Of a stretch of DNA of 64,000 bases, positions 33,881 through 42,632 are shown piece after piece. Origin of the DNA: Paracoccaceae bacterium. GTDB taxonomy: Bacteria > Pseudomonadota > Alphaproteobacteria > Rhodobacterales > Rhodobacteraceae. A program made the translations under genes and the position numbers. The notes beneath the pieces were generated by a model. The model was not told where the DNA came from. It made no database searches and saw only the letters and a list, made by a program, of their open reading frames with translations. The stretch is from NCBI GenBank assembly GCA_016124615.1, contig WGNF01000012.1, forward strand, positions 1 to 64,000. The letters are read 5' to 3'. Numbering within the stretch: position 1 is the first letter of the stretch; each line of letters opens with the position of its first letter.

Positions 33881-35140
33881 TCAGCCGTCCTTGAGGAAGG
33901 TGTTCTGGTCGATCAGGTAGCGCTGCGACAGCGGGATCGACGCGGCCCCGAGCGAGCGGGCCTGATCGCCGACCGTGCCCTCGCGCACCTGCGGCGCCTC
34001 GATCCCGGCGAAGTCGAGCCCGCTCAGGGCGGTGCGGGTGCGCCGCACCAGATCGTGGCGCACCGCTTCGGGCAGCCAGCCGTCGATCAGCGCGGCCTCG
34101 ACATCCAGCACGGCGGCGGCGGACAGGATCGCATGGGCCAGCCCCTCTGCCGCCTCGTCCAGCCAGCGGTTCAGGATGTCGGCGGGCACCGACCAGCCGG
34201 GCGGCGTTTCCCACAGCCGGTCCGATGACAGACCCGCCGCCGTCAGCGCGCGTTCGAGCGACGCCATCGAGGCGACCGAGATCAGTTGCCGCATCGTGCC
34301 GTCCGGCCCCGGCACCGGCATCGAGCCAAGCGCGCCCGCATTGCCGGTGCGCCCGGTGAACAACTGCCCGTTCAGCACGATGCCGCCGCCGACGAAATAG
34401 CCGATGTAGAAATACAGAAAGTCCTTCGGCCGCTCGCCCGTGCCGAACACCAGTTCGGCGCCGCAGGCCGCGGTGGCATCGTTCTGCACATAGACCGGCA
34501 CGGGGCAGAAGGCAGCGATTTCAGACTGGATGTCACGGTCGCGCCAGGCGTCCATCTCTGCCTGCGGGGCGCCGATGTATTGCGCCCAGTTCCACATCTG
34601 GAACGGCATGGCGATGCCAAGCCCGGCGATGCGGCCCCGCATCGGTTCGGGCATGGCGGCAATCATCGCGGGCAGGGTGCTGGCCACGAAATCCACCGCA
34701 GCGTCGTGGGTGGGATAGCGATAGGTCTGGCGCCGATGGTCGACGATGCCGCCGAGAAAATCGACCAAGATCAGATCGACGCTGCGCCGCCCGATCTTCA
34801 GCCCGAAGAAGAACGCGCCATCGGGTGCCAGCGACATCGGCACCGAGGGTTGGCCGATACGGCCCCGGATCGGTTCGCCCCGCACCAGCAACCCATCAGC
34901 CTCCAGGCTGCGCATGATGACGGAAACGGTCTGCGCCGACAGGCCGGTGATACGCGCGATGTCGGATTTTGCCAGCGCGCCCTGACGGCGGACCAGCGAC
35001 AGCACCAGCCGTTCGTTGTAGGCGCGCATCCCGGATTGGTTGGAGCCGCGCAACCCACCCTCGGGCTGGGTCCGGTCGGGGACGATATCCTGAACCTGCT
35101 TCACCGCGTCCTGCTCCACCTCGTCGGCGCCCGGACTCAC
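33881..35140 (-). CDS. ROK-family transcriptional regulator (FrcR-like)
   Basis: 419 residues. N-terminal winged helix-turn-helix (about 30-95, SDIARITGLSAQTVSVIMRSLE) and a C-terminal ROK sugar-kinase-like domain. The kinase DxGGT and the zinc motif C-X-C-G-X2-G-C of catalytic ROK members are not visible (GSMPVPGPDGTMRQL instead), which fits a sugar sensor, not an enzyme. The GTG start overlaps the fucU-like stop (GTGA), so the pair is translationally coupled. Divergent from frcBCA, the arrangement of frcR in Sinorhizobium, and so probably its sugar-responsive regulator. Confidence 0.88.
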   Translation of the reverse strand: MSPGADEVEQDAVKQVQDIVPDRTQPEGGLRGSNQSGMRAYNERLVLSLVRRQGALAKSDIARITGLSAQTVSVIMRSLEADGLLVRGEPIRGRIGQPSVPMSLAPDGAFFFGLKIGRRSVDLILVDFLGGIVDHRRQTYRYPTHDAAVDFVASTLPAMIAAMPEPMRGRIAGLGIAMPFQMWNWAQYIGAPQAEMDAWRDRDIQSEIAAFCPVPVYVQNDATAACGAELVFGTGERPKDFLYFYIGYFVGGGIVLNGQLFTGRTGNAGALGSMPVPGPDGTMRQLISVASMASLERALTAAGLSSDRLWETPPGWSVPADILNRWLDEAAEGLAHAILSAAAVLDVEAALIDGWLPEAVRHDLVRRTRTALSGLDFAGIEAPQVREGTVGDQARSLGAASIPLSQRYLIDQNTFLKDG

Positions 35141-35577
35141 GTCGCGCCATCCGGGCGGATGACGCCCTTGCGCAGAATGACGTTGGCGAACAGTTCCGGC
35201 TCGCTTGTGGCGACGATTGTATGCGCGCCACGGATGCGCGGATAGAGGTCATCGCCCGACAGCGGCCGCACGGCAAACCCCGGCGCGCGGGTGGCGCAGG
35301 TTTCCTCGATCCGGCGGTGGATCGCCCCCATTTGCGCCGGATCGTTGTTGAGCGCGGCGCGAAAGACCGCCTCGGGCACGGCGTGGTCCAGCGGCATCAC
35401 GGTCAGGATCGCATCCAGCAGCGCGATGATCCCGTGCCCGTCGGCCCGCACCAGACGGCGCGCGTGCTCCTGCGCGGGATAGTTGCCATCGACCAGCGCG
35501 ATCTCGTCGCCGTGGCCCATCGAGCGCAGGGTGAAAAGCAGGTCCGGCCCCAGTATCGAAGGTATCCCGATCAGCAT
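35137..35577 (-). CDS. RbsD/FucU-family sugar mutarotase
   Basis: 146 residues. RbsD/FucU fold with the conserved catalytic His in MGHGDEIALVDGNYP and C-terminal LFANVILRKGVI. FucU and RbsD interconvert sugar anomers after uptake. Fucose-type is suggested by the DGNYPA segment, but the substrate cannot be fixed. It is promoter-proximal to the ROK regulator and shares the divergent region with frcB. Confidence 0.9.
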   Translation of the reverse strand: MLIGIPSILGPDLLFTLRSMGHGDEIALVDGNYPAQEHARRLVRADGHGIIALLDAILTVMPLDHAVPEAVFRAALNNDPAQMGAIHRRIEETCATRAPGFAVRPLSGDDLYPRIRGAHTIVATSEPELFANVILRKGVIRPDGAT

Positions 35578-35909
35578 GTTCCAGCTCTTTGCGCGTCCTT
35601 CGGGCGGCGCGACGCGCGGTGGAAACCTTGCAGGATGGCGCCCGGCACGGTGCTGTGCCGGATGGCGTCGATCCTTCGGCAGTCTCCTCCCGGCGCGGTT
35701 CGATCCGCGTTTGCGGCCCTTGAACCGGGCCGTTCGGTAAAGAGTGCGAAGGAAAGGGGGAGTCTGTCAATACTAATTCACTGAGATTTATTTATGTTGA
35801 CGCAACCGCTGGAATCAGGTCATCTGGTGCCATCGCAGTGGGAGGACGCACTGCGGCCTGCGAAGAACGTGGGGTGTTTCTGCCCCGTCCATACTCTGGG
35901 AGGACTATC
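35578..35909. other. 332-bp divergent intergenic region between fucU-like gene and frcB
   Basis: No gene is seen. The left two thirds are GC-rich; at about 35760-35800 lies an AT-rich stretch with a ROK-type dyad, then GGGAGGA before the GTG of frcB. The untranslated leader to frcB could be over 100 nt, so transcript-level control is possible. Confidence 0.6.
35774..35790. promoter_or_regulatory. Candidate ROK operator
   Basis: TAATTCACTGAGATTTA is a quasi-palindrome (12 of 17 positions symmetric) with the TTCA/GAGA core and flanking A/T halves seen in ROK (NagC/Mlc-type) sites. It is the only AT-rich dyad in the fucU-frcB divergent region. Confidence 0.45.
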
Positions 35910-36935
35910 GTGACGAAATTCAAAACCGGCGCCCTGCTCGGCGCCGCTGCCATTGCGTTGATCTCGGTCGCTCCGGCAATGGCCGCTGACGTCAGCGCCT
36001 GCCTGATCACCAAGACCGACACCAACCCCTTCTTCGTGAAAATGAAGGAAGGCGCGCTGGCCGAGGCCAAGAAGATCGGCATCAACCTGAAGACCTATGC
36101 CGGCAAGGTGGACGGCGACAACGAATCGCAAGTGGCCGCGATCGAGACCTGCATCGCCGACGGCGCCAAGGGGATCCTGCTGACCGCTTCGGATACCAAG
36201 GCGATCGTTCCCTCGGTGCAGAAGGCCCGCGCCGCGGGCCTGCTGGTGATCGAGCTGGATACGCCGCTGGACCCGATCGACGCCGCCGACATGACCTTTG
36301 CGACCGACAACTTTGCCGCGGGCAAGCTGATCGGCGAATGGGCCAAGGCGACGCTGGGCGACAAGGCCGCCTCTGCGAAGATCGCGATGCTCGACCTCGC
36401 CGTGTCGCAGCCGTCGGTTGACGTGCTGCGCGACCAGGGCTTCCTGACCGGCTTCGGCATCGACGTCAAAGACCCGAACAAATGGGGCGACGAAACCGAC
36501 GCGCGCATCATCGGCCACGAAGTGACCGCCGGTAACGAAGAGGGCGGCCGCAAGGCGATGGAAACCCTGCTGGCCAAGGACTCCAACCCGACCGTGATGT
36601 ACACGATCAACGAACCCTCGGCGGCGGGCGGCTATCAGGCGCTGAAGGCCGTGGGCAAGCAGAAGGGCGTGCTGATCGTGTCGATCGACGGCGGCTGCCC
36701 GGGCGTCAAGGACGTCAAGGCTGGCGTCATCGGCGCGACCTCGCAGCAATACCCGCTGCTGATGGCGTCGAAAGGCATCGACGCGATCGCGGCCTGGGCC
36801 AAGGATGGCACCAAGCCGAAACCGACCGAAGGCAAGACCTTCTTCGACACCGGCGTGCAGCTGATCACCGACCATCCGGTGGCGGGCGTTCCGTCGATCG
36901 ACACCACCAAGGGCACCGAGCTCTGCTGGGGTTGA
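35910..36935 (+). CDS. frcB: Sugar ABC transporter substrate-binding protein (FrcB-like)
   Basis: 341 residues. Signal peptide (about 1-24, [20 protein letters not shown]) then a type I binding fold: [52 protein letters not shown]. It matches the fructose/ribose/mannose binding protein group FrcB. GTG start at 35910 with GGGAGGA; the upstream in-frame ATG at 35838 would give an N-terminus without a signal. The final residues end in CWG, an end often seen in this group. First gene of frcBCA. Confidence 0.9.
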   Translation: MTKFKTGALLGAAAIALISVAPAMAADVSACLITKTDTNPFFVKMKEGALAEAKKIGINLKTYAGKVDGDNESQVAAIETCIADGAKGILLTASDTKAIVPSVQKARAAGLLVIELDTPLDPIDAADMTFATDNFAAGKLIGEWAKATLGDKAASAKIAMLDLAVSQPSVDVLRDQGFLTGFGIDVKDPNKWGDETDARIIGHEVTAGNEEGGRKAMETLLAKDSNPTVMYTINEPSAAGGYQALKAVGKQKGVLIVSIDGGCPGVKDVKAGVIGATSQQYPLLMASKGIDAIAAWAKDGTKPKPTEGKTFFDTGVQLITDHPVAGVPSIDTTKGTELCWG

Positions 36936-36969
36936 TTTGACGCGAGACTGAGCGCCAGAGTGAGCGATG

Positions 36970-36995
36970 AAGGGGCGGTGGCAACGCCGCCCCTT
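36970..36995 (+). promoter_or_regulatory. Hairpin between frcB and frcC
   Basis: AAGGGGCGG / CCGCCCCTT 9-bp stem with an 8-nt loop in the 103-bp gap, followed by TCC and no T run. It probably protects the frcB message or limits read-through, giving more binding protein than permease. Confidence 0.55.
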
Positions 36996-37038
36996 TCCAC
37001 ATCCGGCCCCGAAGAGGGCCGTTGAGGAGGGGGAATAA

Positions 37039-38109
37039 ATGGCAACGGATGTTCGTGGCCCGCAGAGCTTCGAGACAGCCATCGTCTCGGGCACCGAGAA
37101 GGTGGCGGAATTCATCGAACCGCGCAGCAAGGTTCAGCGCTTTCAGTCGATGCTGCATCAGACACCGTCGCTGGTGCCGCTGATCGTGCTGCTGGCGTCG
37201 GTCATCGTCTTCGGCGTGATCATCGGCAGCAAGTTCTTCTCGGCCTATGCGTTGACGCTGATCTTTCAGCAGGTCGCCATCACCGGGATCGTCGGCGCCG
37301 CGCAGACGCTGGTGATCCTGACCGCCGGTATCGAGCTGTCGGTTGGCGCGATCATGGTGCTGTCGTCGGTGATCATGGGGCAGTTCGTGTTCCGCTACGG
37401 CATTCCGCCCGAAATCGCGGTGATCTGCGGCCTGATCTTCGGCGGGCTGATCGGCTACGTCAACGGCACGCTGGTCGCGCGGATGAAGCTGCCGCCGTTC
37501 ATCGTGACGCTTGGCATGTGGCAGATCGTGCTGGCCGCCAACTTCCTCTACTCGGCGAACGAGACGTTGCGCGCCCAGGACATCGAGGACAAGGCGCCGC
37601 TGTTGCAGTTCTTCGGCTCGACCGTCGAACTTGGCGGCGCGGTCCTGACCTACGGCGCCATCACGATGGTTCTGCTGGTGTTCGTCCTCGCCTATGTTCT
37701 GCGCCACACCGCCTGGGGCCGACACGTCTATGCCGTGGGCGATGATCCCGAGGCGGCAGAACTGGCGGGCGTGAAGGTGAAGAGCGTCATCGTTTCGGTC
37801 TACACGCTGTCGGGGCTGATCTGCGCGCTGGCGGGCTGGGCGCTGATCGGGCGGCTTGGCTCGGTGTCGCCGACCTCTGGCCAGTTCGAAAACATCAACT
37901 CGATCACCGCCGTGGTGATCGGCGGCATCTCGCTCTTCGGCGGGCGCGGGTCGATCCTTGGCATGATGTTCGGGGCGCTGATCGTCGGTGTCTTCTCGCT
38001 CGGCCTTGGCATGTACGGCACCGACCCGCAGTGGACCTATCTGTTGATCGGCGTGCTCATCATCGCGGCGGTGGCCGTGGACCAGTGGATCAGAAAGGCG
38101 GCGGCGTGA
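37039..38109 (+). CDS. frcC: Sugar ABC transporter permease (FrcC-like)
   Basis: 356 residues, inner-membrane permease of the BPD_transp_2 type, N-terminal cytoplasmic extension of about 45 residues and about eight to ten membrane segments. The family loop is LVILTAGIELSVGAIM (near residue 95) and the end motif GGISLFGGRGSILG. The stop overlaps the frcA start (TGATG). Confidence 0.92.
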   Translation: MATDVRGPQSFETAIVSGTEKVAEFIEPRSKVQRFQSMLHQTPSLVPLIVLLASVIVFGVIIGSKFFSAYALTLIFQQVAITGIVGAAQTLVILTAGIELSVGAIMVLSSVIMGQFVFRYGIPPEIAVICGLIFGGLIGYVNGTLVARMKLPPFIVTLGMWQIVLAANFLYSANETLRAQDIEDKAPLLQFFGSTVELGGAVLTYGAITMVLLVFVLAYVLRHTAWGRHVYAVGDDPEAAELAGVKVKSVIVSVYTLSGLICALAGWALIGRLGSVSPTSGQFENINSITAVVIGGISLFGGRGSILGMMFGALIVGVFSLGLGMYGTDPQWTYLLIGVLIIAAVAVDQWIRKAAA

Positions 38110-38885
38110 TGGAACCCATTCTCAAAGCCCGGAACCTCGTCAAGCGGTTCGGCAAGGTGACCGCGCTCGACCATTGCGACTTCGATCTGTACCCCGGCGA
38201 AATCCTCGCCGTGATCGGCGACAACGGCGCGGGCAAGTCGGTGATGATCAAGACCCTGTCGGGCGCCGTGCAGGCCGACGACGGCGAGATCTTTCTGGAA
38301 GGCCAGAAGGTCCACTTCAACTCGCCGATCGAGGCGCGGGCGGCGGGGATCGAAACGGTCTACCAGTCCTTGGCGATGAGCCCGGCGCTGTCGATCGCGG
38401 ACAATATGTTCATGGGGCGCGAGTTGCGGCGGCCGGGCATCGCGGGCTCGCTGTTCCGGATGCTCGACAAGCCGAAGATGGAGCGATTCGCCCGCGAGAA
38501 GCTGAGCGAGCTGGGCCTGATGACGATCCAGAACATCAATCAGGCGGTGGAAACCCTGTCGGGCGGCCAGCGTCAGGGCGTGGCGGTGGCAAGGGCGGCG
38601 GCGTTCGGATCGAAGGTCGTGATCCTTGACGAACCGACGGCGGCGCTGGGCGTGAAGGAAAGCCGGCGGGTGCTGGAACTGATGCAGGACGTGAAGGCCC
38701 GCGGGCTGCCCATCGTGCTGATCAGCCACAACATGCCCCATGTGTTCGAGGTCGCCGACCGCATCCACATTCACCGGCTGGGCAAGCGGCTCTGCGTCAT
38801 CAACCCGAAGGATTACACCATGTCGGATGCGGTGGCCTTCATGACCGGCGCCAAGGTGCCCGAGGGCGTTGCAGAGGCGGTCTGA
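38109..38885 (+). CDS. frcA: Sugar ABC transporter ATPase (FrcA-like)
   Basis: 258 residues, a single nucleotide-binding domain, unlike the double-domain GguA. Walker A GDNGAGKS, signature LSGGQRQGVAVARA, Walker [14 protein letters not shown]-loop ISHNM. This is typical of FrcA. A kinase gene (frcK in Sinorhizobium) is not present downstream, so phosphorylation of the sugar must depend on genes elsewhere. Confidence 0.93.
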   Translation: MEPILKARNLVKRFGKVTALDHCDFDLYPGEILAVIGDNGAGKSVMIKTLSGAVQADDGEIFLEGQKVHFNSPIEARAAGIETVYQSLAMSPALSIADNMFMGRELRRPGIAGSLFRMLDKPKMERFAREKLSELGLMTIQNINQAVETLSGGQRQGVAVARAAAFGSKVVILDEPTAALGVKESRRVLELMQDVKARGLPIVLISHNMPHVFEVADRIHIHRLGKRLCVINPKDYTMSDAVAFMTGAKVPEGVAEAV

Positions 38886-38937
38886 CCGGCATCGGGAAAT
38901 CGCAGGGCGGGGCGCGGCGCAGGTCGCGCCCCTTGCC

Positions 38938-39858
38938 TCAGCCCAGCGGCGTCATCGCGCGGCGCTGGCGGGCGCGTTCCAGACCAAGCTGGCGTTCGCG
39001 CCAGATGATCAGCAGCCCCGCCGTCACGATGATCGCGGCCCCGGCGAGCGTGCCCCAGCCGGGAACCTCGGCGAAGACGAAGTAGCCGACCGCCAGCGCC
39101 AGCACCATCGATGCATATTCGAACGGCGCGATCAGCGAGGCATCGGCCTCGCGGTAGCTGGACGTCAGCAGTATCTGCCCGGCACCACCGGTGACCCCGG
39201 TCGAGACCAGCAGCGCGGCCTCGGTCGGGGTCGGCCAGACCCAGCCGAAGGGCAGGGTGAGCAGTGACAACAGCGTCGAACTGACCCCGAAGAAGAACAC
39301 GATGGCCGAGACCTTCTCTGTCATCACCAGCCGCCGGACCCAGACCTGCGCCAGGGCGGAAAACACCGCGCCGACCAGCACGATCAGGGCGCCCGTGGTC
39401 GCCCGGCTGTCGCCCTGCCCGAACAGGCCCGACAGATCCGGCGCCAGCACGATCATCACGCCGATCATCCCCAGCCCGACCGCCGAAATCCGGAACCTCC
39501 GCACCTGTTCGCCCAGCAGCAGAGCGGCGAAAATCACCGTCAGCAGCGGGGCGGCATAGCCGATGGCCGTCACCTCGGGCAGCGGCAGAAACCCCAGCCC
39601 GGCAAAGCCGCAGGCCATCCCCGAGGTTCCTAGCAGCCCGCGCAGCACATGCCCGAACGGCGAGCGGACGCGCAGCCCCTGCGGAAACTCACCCCGCGCC
39701 ACCAGCCACACAAGGATCACCGGCAGCGCGCAAGAGGCGCGAAAGAACACCGCCTCGCCGGTCGGGATGTGATCGGACACCGCCTTGATCGCCGAGGACA
39801 TCCCCATGAACAGGGTGACCGAGGCAAGTTTCATCGTGATGCCGCGGAGCGGGTGCAT
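38938..39858 (-). CDS. DMT-superfamily EamA-type transporter
   Basis: 306 residues, ten hydrophobic segments arranged as two EamA repeats (about 15-145 and 160-290). The start MHPLRGITMKLASVTLFMG gives a normal family start; the longer frame to 39969 adds a non-membrane tail. Substrate unknown; relatives export metabolites such as amino acids or S-adenosylmethionine. Convergent with frcA and divergent from adenine deaminase. Confidence 0.87.
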   Translation of the reverse strand: MHPLRGITMKLASVTLFMGMSSAIKAVSDHIPTGEAVFFRASCALPVILVWLVARGEFPQGLRVRSPFGHVLRGLLGTSGMACGFAGLGFLPLPEVTAIGYAAPLLTVIFAALLLGEQVRRFRISAVGLGMIGVMIVLAPDLSGLFGQGDSRATTGALIVLVGAVFSALAQVWVRRLVMTEKVSAIVFFFGVSSTLLSLLTLPFGWVWPTPTEAALLVSTGVTGGAGQILLTSSYREADASLIAPFEYASMVLALAVGYFVFAEVPGWGTLAGAAIIVTAGLLIIWRERQLGLERARQRRAMTPLG

Positions 39859-40040
39859 GGCGGGCGGTCCGGTGCGCGACAGGGGCGGGACGGTTGCGCA
39901 ATCTCCGGTTCCGCGGGCCCCGCAGGCCGGGACCGGCGCGATGAAGCACGGATCGGGGGCCGTCTTCAAGGCCCGCCGGGGCTGGACGCCGGGCCGGGCT
40001 TGCGGTCATGTACCCCCGAACGACAGGCAGGAGCGGGCGG

Positions 40041-41738
40041 ATGGCAGAGCTTTCAGAGATCATCGCGCAGGGGCGGGGCGAGCGGCCCGCCGATCTTTTG
40101 ATCCGCGGCGGGCGGGTGTTCGACCTGATCTCGGGCGAGTTGGTGGAAACCGATGTGGCGATCTGCGGCGACACCATCGTCGGGGTCTTCGAGGCCGGAT
40201 ACGAGGGCGCGCGGGTGATCGACGCGCGCGGCGCCATCCTCGTGCCCGGCTTCATCGACACCCATCTGCACATCGAAAGCTCGCTGGTCACCCCGTTCGA
40301 GTTCGACCGCTGTGTGACCCCGCGCGGCGTTACCACCGCGATCTGTGACCCGCACGAGATTGCCAACGTCTGCGGGCTGACCGGCATCGACTACTTTCTG
40401 GAAGCCAGCCGCCGGACGGTGATGGATATCCGCGTCCAGCTGTCGTCCTGCGTGCCCTCGACCCATATGGAAACCACCGGCGCGCGGCTGGAGGCGGCAG
40501 ACCTGATCCCGCTGCGCGACCATCCGCGCACCATCGGGCTGGCCGAGTTCATGAACTACCCCGGCGTGATCCACCGCGACGCGGGCTGCATGGCCAAGCT
40601 GAACGCCTGGCGTGGGCGGCATATCGACGGCCATGCCCCGCTGCTGTCGGGCCGCGACCTGAACGCTTATATCGCCGCTGGCATCCGGACCGAGCATGAG
40701 GCGACGAGCGCCGCGGAAGCCCTTGAAAAGCTGCGCAAAGGGATGCGCATCCTGATCCGCGAAGGGTCGGTGTCGAAAGACCTGCACGCGCTGGCCGGGA
40801 TCATCACCGAACGGAATTCGCCCTACATCGCCTTCTGCACCGATGACCGCAACCCGCTGGATATCGCGGAACACGGGCATCTGGATTACGTCATCCGCAC
40901 CGCCATCGCGCTGGGCGCGCCGCCGCTGGCGGTCTATCGCGCGGCCAGCCTGTCGGCGGCCGAAGCTTTCGGGCTGAAGGATCGCGGCCTGATCGCGCCG
41001 GGCAAGCGGGCCGATATCGTGCTGATCGACACGCTGGAGGGCTGCCACGCGCAGACCGTGATCTGCGGCGGGGTGGTGGCCGACGATGCGGCTTTCGCGG
41101 CGCGGCAGGTGATCCCGCCGGTGGCGCGGAACTCGGTGAAGGCGCGCACCGTGCAGGCCACAAATTTCCGCTCCGCCGGAAACCGCGCCGAGACGCCGGT
41201 GATCGGCATCCTGCCCGGCAAGATCATCACCGAGCATCTGACCGAGGTGATCGACCCCACCGATGGCGACAAGCGGCCCGACCCGACACGCGATCTGGTA
41301 AAGATCGCGGTGATCGAGCGGCACGGGGTCAACGGCAACATGGCCACCGGCTTTGTCCGCGGCTTCGGGTTGCAGCGCGGCGCCATCGCCTCGACCGTCT
41401 GCCATGATCACCACAACATCGCGGTGGTGGGGGTGGATTACGCCGACATGGCGCTGGCCGCGAACCGGCTGGGGCAGATCGAGGGCGGCTTCGTTGTGGC
41501 TGCGGGCGGCGAGGTTCTGGCGGAACTGGCGCTGCCGGTGGCGGGGCTGATGTCGCTGGAACCCTTCGAGGTGGTCGAGGCCGCGCTGCGCAAACTGCGG
41601 GCGGCGGCGAAGGGGCTGGGGGTGGTGCTGGAAGAGCCGTTCCTGCAGCTTGCCTTCCTCGCCCTTCCGGTCATTCCGCACCTGAAGATCACCGATTTCG
41701 GGATGGTCGATGTCGACAGGTTCGAGGTGATCGCATAG
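40041..41738 (+). CDS. ade: Adenine deaminase
   Basis: 565 residues. Amidohydrolase fold: first metal motif [12 protein letters not shown], a second EFMNYPGVI segment, [19 protein letters not shown], and the C-terminal domain with [24 protein letters not shown] and VCHDHHNI. It converts adenine to hypoxanthine for purine salvage or use as a nitrogen source. ATG 40041 has CAGGAG upstream, and the frame begins 11 codons earlier. Single gene. Confidence 0.93.
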   Translation: MAELSEIIAQGRGERPADLLIRGGRVFDLISGELVETDVAICGDTIVGVFEAGYEGARVIDARGAILVPGFIDTHLHIESSLVTPFEFDRCVTPRGVTTAICDPHEIANVCGLTGIDYFLEASRRTVMDIRVQLSSCVPSTHMETTGARLEAADLIPLRDHPRTIGLAEFMNYPGVIHRDAGCMAKLNAWRGRHIDGHAPLLSGRDLNAYIAAGIRTEHEATSAAEALEKLRKGMRILIREGSVSKDLHALAGIITERNSPYIAFCTDDRNPLDIAEHGHLDYVIRTAIALGAPPLAVYRAASLSAAEAFGLKDRGLIAPGKRADIVLIDTLEGCHAQTVICGGVVADDAAFAARQVIPPVARNSVKARTVQATNFRSAGNRAETPVIGILPGKIITEHLTEVIDPTDGDKRPDPTRDLVKIAVIERHGVNGNMATGFVRGFGLQRGAIASTVCHDHHNIAVVGVDYADMALAANRLGQIEGGFVVAAGGEVLAELALPVAGLMSLEPFEVVEAALRKLRAAAKGLGVVLEEPFLQLAFLALPVIPHLKITDFGMVDVDRFEVIA

Positions 41739-41760
41739 CGATTTCGGCCCGCCGAAACCG

Positions 41761-41804
41761 CACCGATTTCACACCGTTTTCACACCGACGTTGCACCGAA
41801 ACCC
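41761..41804. repeat. Four direct repeats with exact 11-bp period, CACCG core
   Basis: CACCG occurs at 41761, 41772, 41783 and 41794, each 11 bp apart, with units CACCGATTTCA, CACCGTTTTCA, CACCGACGTTG and CACCGAAACCC. One helical turn per unit puts all cores on the same DNA face. The array lies just after ade and 58 bp before the small lipoprotein gene. Confidence 0.65.
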
Positions 41805-41832
41805 CCGCCGGGGTTAGGCTTTCCCGGCGGGG
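41803..41832 (+). terminator. Strong inverted repeat after ade
   Basis: CCCCGCCGGG / CCCGGCGGGG 10-bp stem with a 10-nt loop, then TTGTT. A likely terminator for ade, though the T tract is poor and the last CACCG repeat touches its left arm. Confidence 0.5.
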
Positions 41833-41861
41833 TTGTTCCCGAAGCGATCATGGAGGCGAAG

Positions 41862-41942
41862 ATGCGGCTGAACTGGATGCTTCTGATGGGCGCGCTGCTG
41901 TTGCTGTCGGCTTGCGGGCACGGTGCGTCATCGTTCCTGTGA
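41862..41942 (+). CDS. Small lipoprotein (26 residues), candidate
   Basis: MRLNWMLLMGALLLLSACGH followed by six residues. Basic N-terminus, hydrophobic core and lipobox LLSAC with Cys18, so the mature peptide would be only 9 residues. A good GGAGG lies about 7 nt before the ATG. The size and layout recall entericidin-like or other mini-lipoproteins. Function unknown; the evidence is the signal, lipobox and ribosome site only. Confidence 0.55.
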   Translation: MRLNWMLLMGALLLLSACGHGASSFL

Positions 41943-41991
41943 CGATCACGAAGGCTTGAACGGCGGGCGCAGGCCGGGCTAGGGTCGCGCC

Positions 41992-42549
41992 ATGCGTGTG
42001 CCCATTGTGCTTCTGTTCCTGTCGTCGGCCATCGCGGCCCTGTCGCTTGCCGCGCATGGGCCGGTGGCCTCGGGCCCGTTGCTGGTGGCGCTGGTCGGAC
42101 TGCTGATTGGCGCCCTGCTGCTGGCCCGCGCGCTGCGGGCGCGGCGCAAGCTCTGGATCGTGGTCGATGGCTCCAACGTCCTGCACTGGCACCCGACCGG
42201 CCCGCGGCTGGAGGCGGTAACGGCCGTGGTGGCCGAACTGTCGCGGCGGGGCTTTGCGCCGGTGGTCTGGTTCGACGCCAACGCGGGCTACCTTGTCGCC
42301 AACCGCTACCTTGGCCCCGCCCCCTTCGCCCGCCTGCTGGGCCTGCCCGAGCGGCAGGTCTACGTTGCCCCGAAAGGCACCCCGGCCGACCCGCTCTTGC
42401 TGCACGGCGCCAACCTGCTGGGCGCGCGCGTGGTGACGAACGACCGCTTTCGCGACTGGGCCGCCGCCCACCCCCGCGTGACCGAACCGGGGTATCTGAT
42501 CCGCGGACGGGTGGAGGGGGAGAGGGTGGTGCTGGATGGGGTGGGGTAG
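41992..42549 (+). CDS. Membrane-anchored NYN/PIN-like (Zc3h12a-type) ribonuclease
   Basis: 185 residues. Two N-terminal membrane segments (about 3-20 and 27-46), then a short PIN-like nuclease domain: VVDGSNV with Asp59 and Asn62, WFDANAGY (Asp95), GTPADPLLL (Asp133), and VVTNDRFRDW with Asp151 and Asp155. These are the spaced acidic residues of NYN/Zc3h12a RNases, which bind magnesium and cut RNA. Tethering would place it at the inner membrane. Target unknown. GC content matches the chromosome, so it looks native. Confidence 0.78.
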   Translation: MRVPIVLLFLSSAIAALSLAAHGPVASGPLLVALVGLLIGALLLARALRARRKLWIVVDGSNVLHWHPTGPRLEAVTAVVAELSRRGFAPVVWFDANAGYLVANRYLGPAPFARLLGLPERQVYVAPKGTPADPLLLHGANLLGARVVTNDRFRDWAAAHPRVTEPGYLIRGRVEGERVVLDGVG

Positions 42550-42632
42550 GGGGGCGGACTCGGGGAAGACGACAGGTGAGCGTTCGCTTGCGCGAAGGAC
42601 GACCCAACCGACGGGGAGTTACGGCTCGCCAG

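Noticed and set aside
40053-41681. 542-codon minus-strand frame opposite adenine deaminase
   Set aside because: Antisense shadow; the plus strand encodes a complete amidohydrolase.
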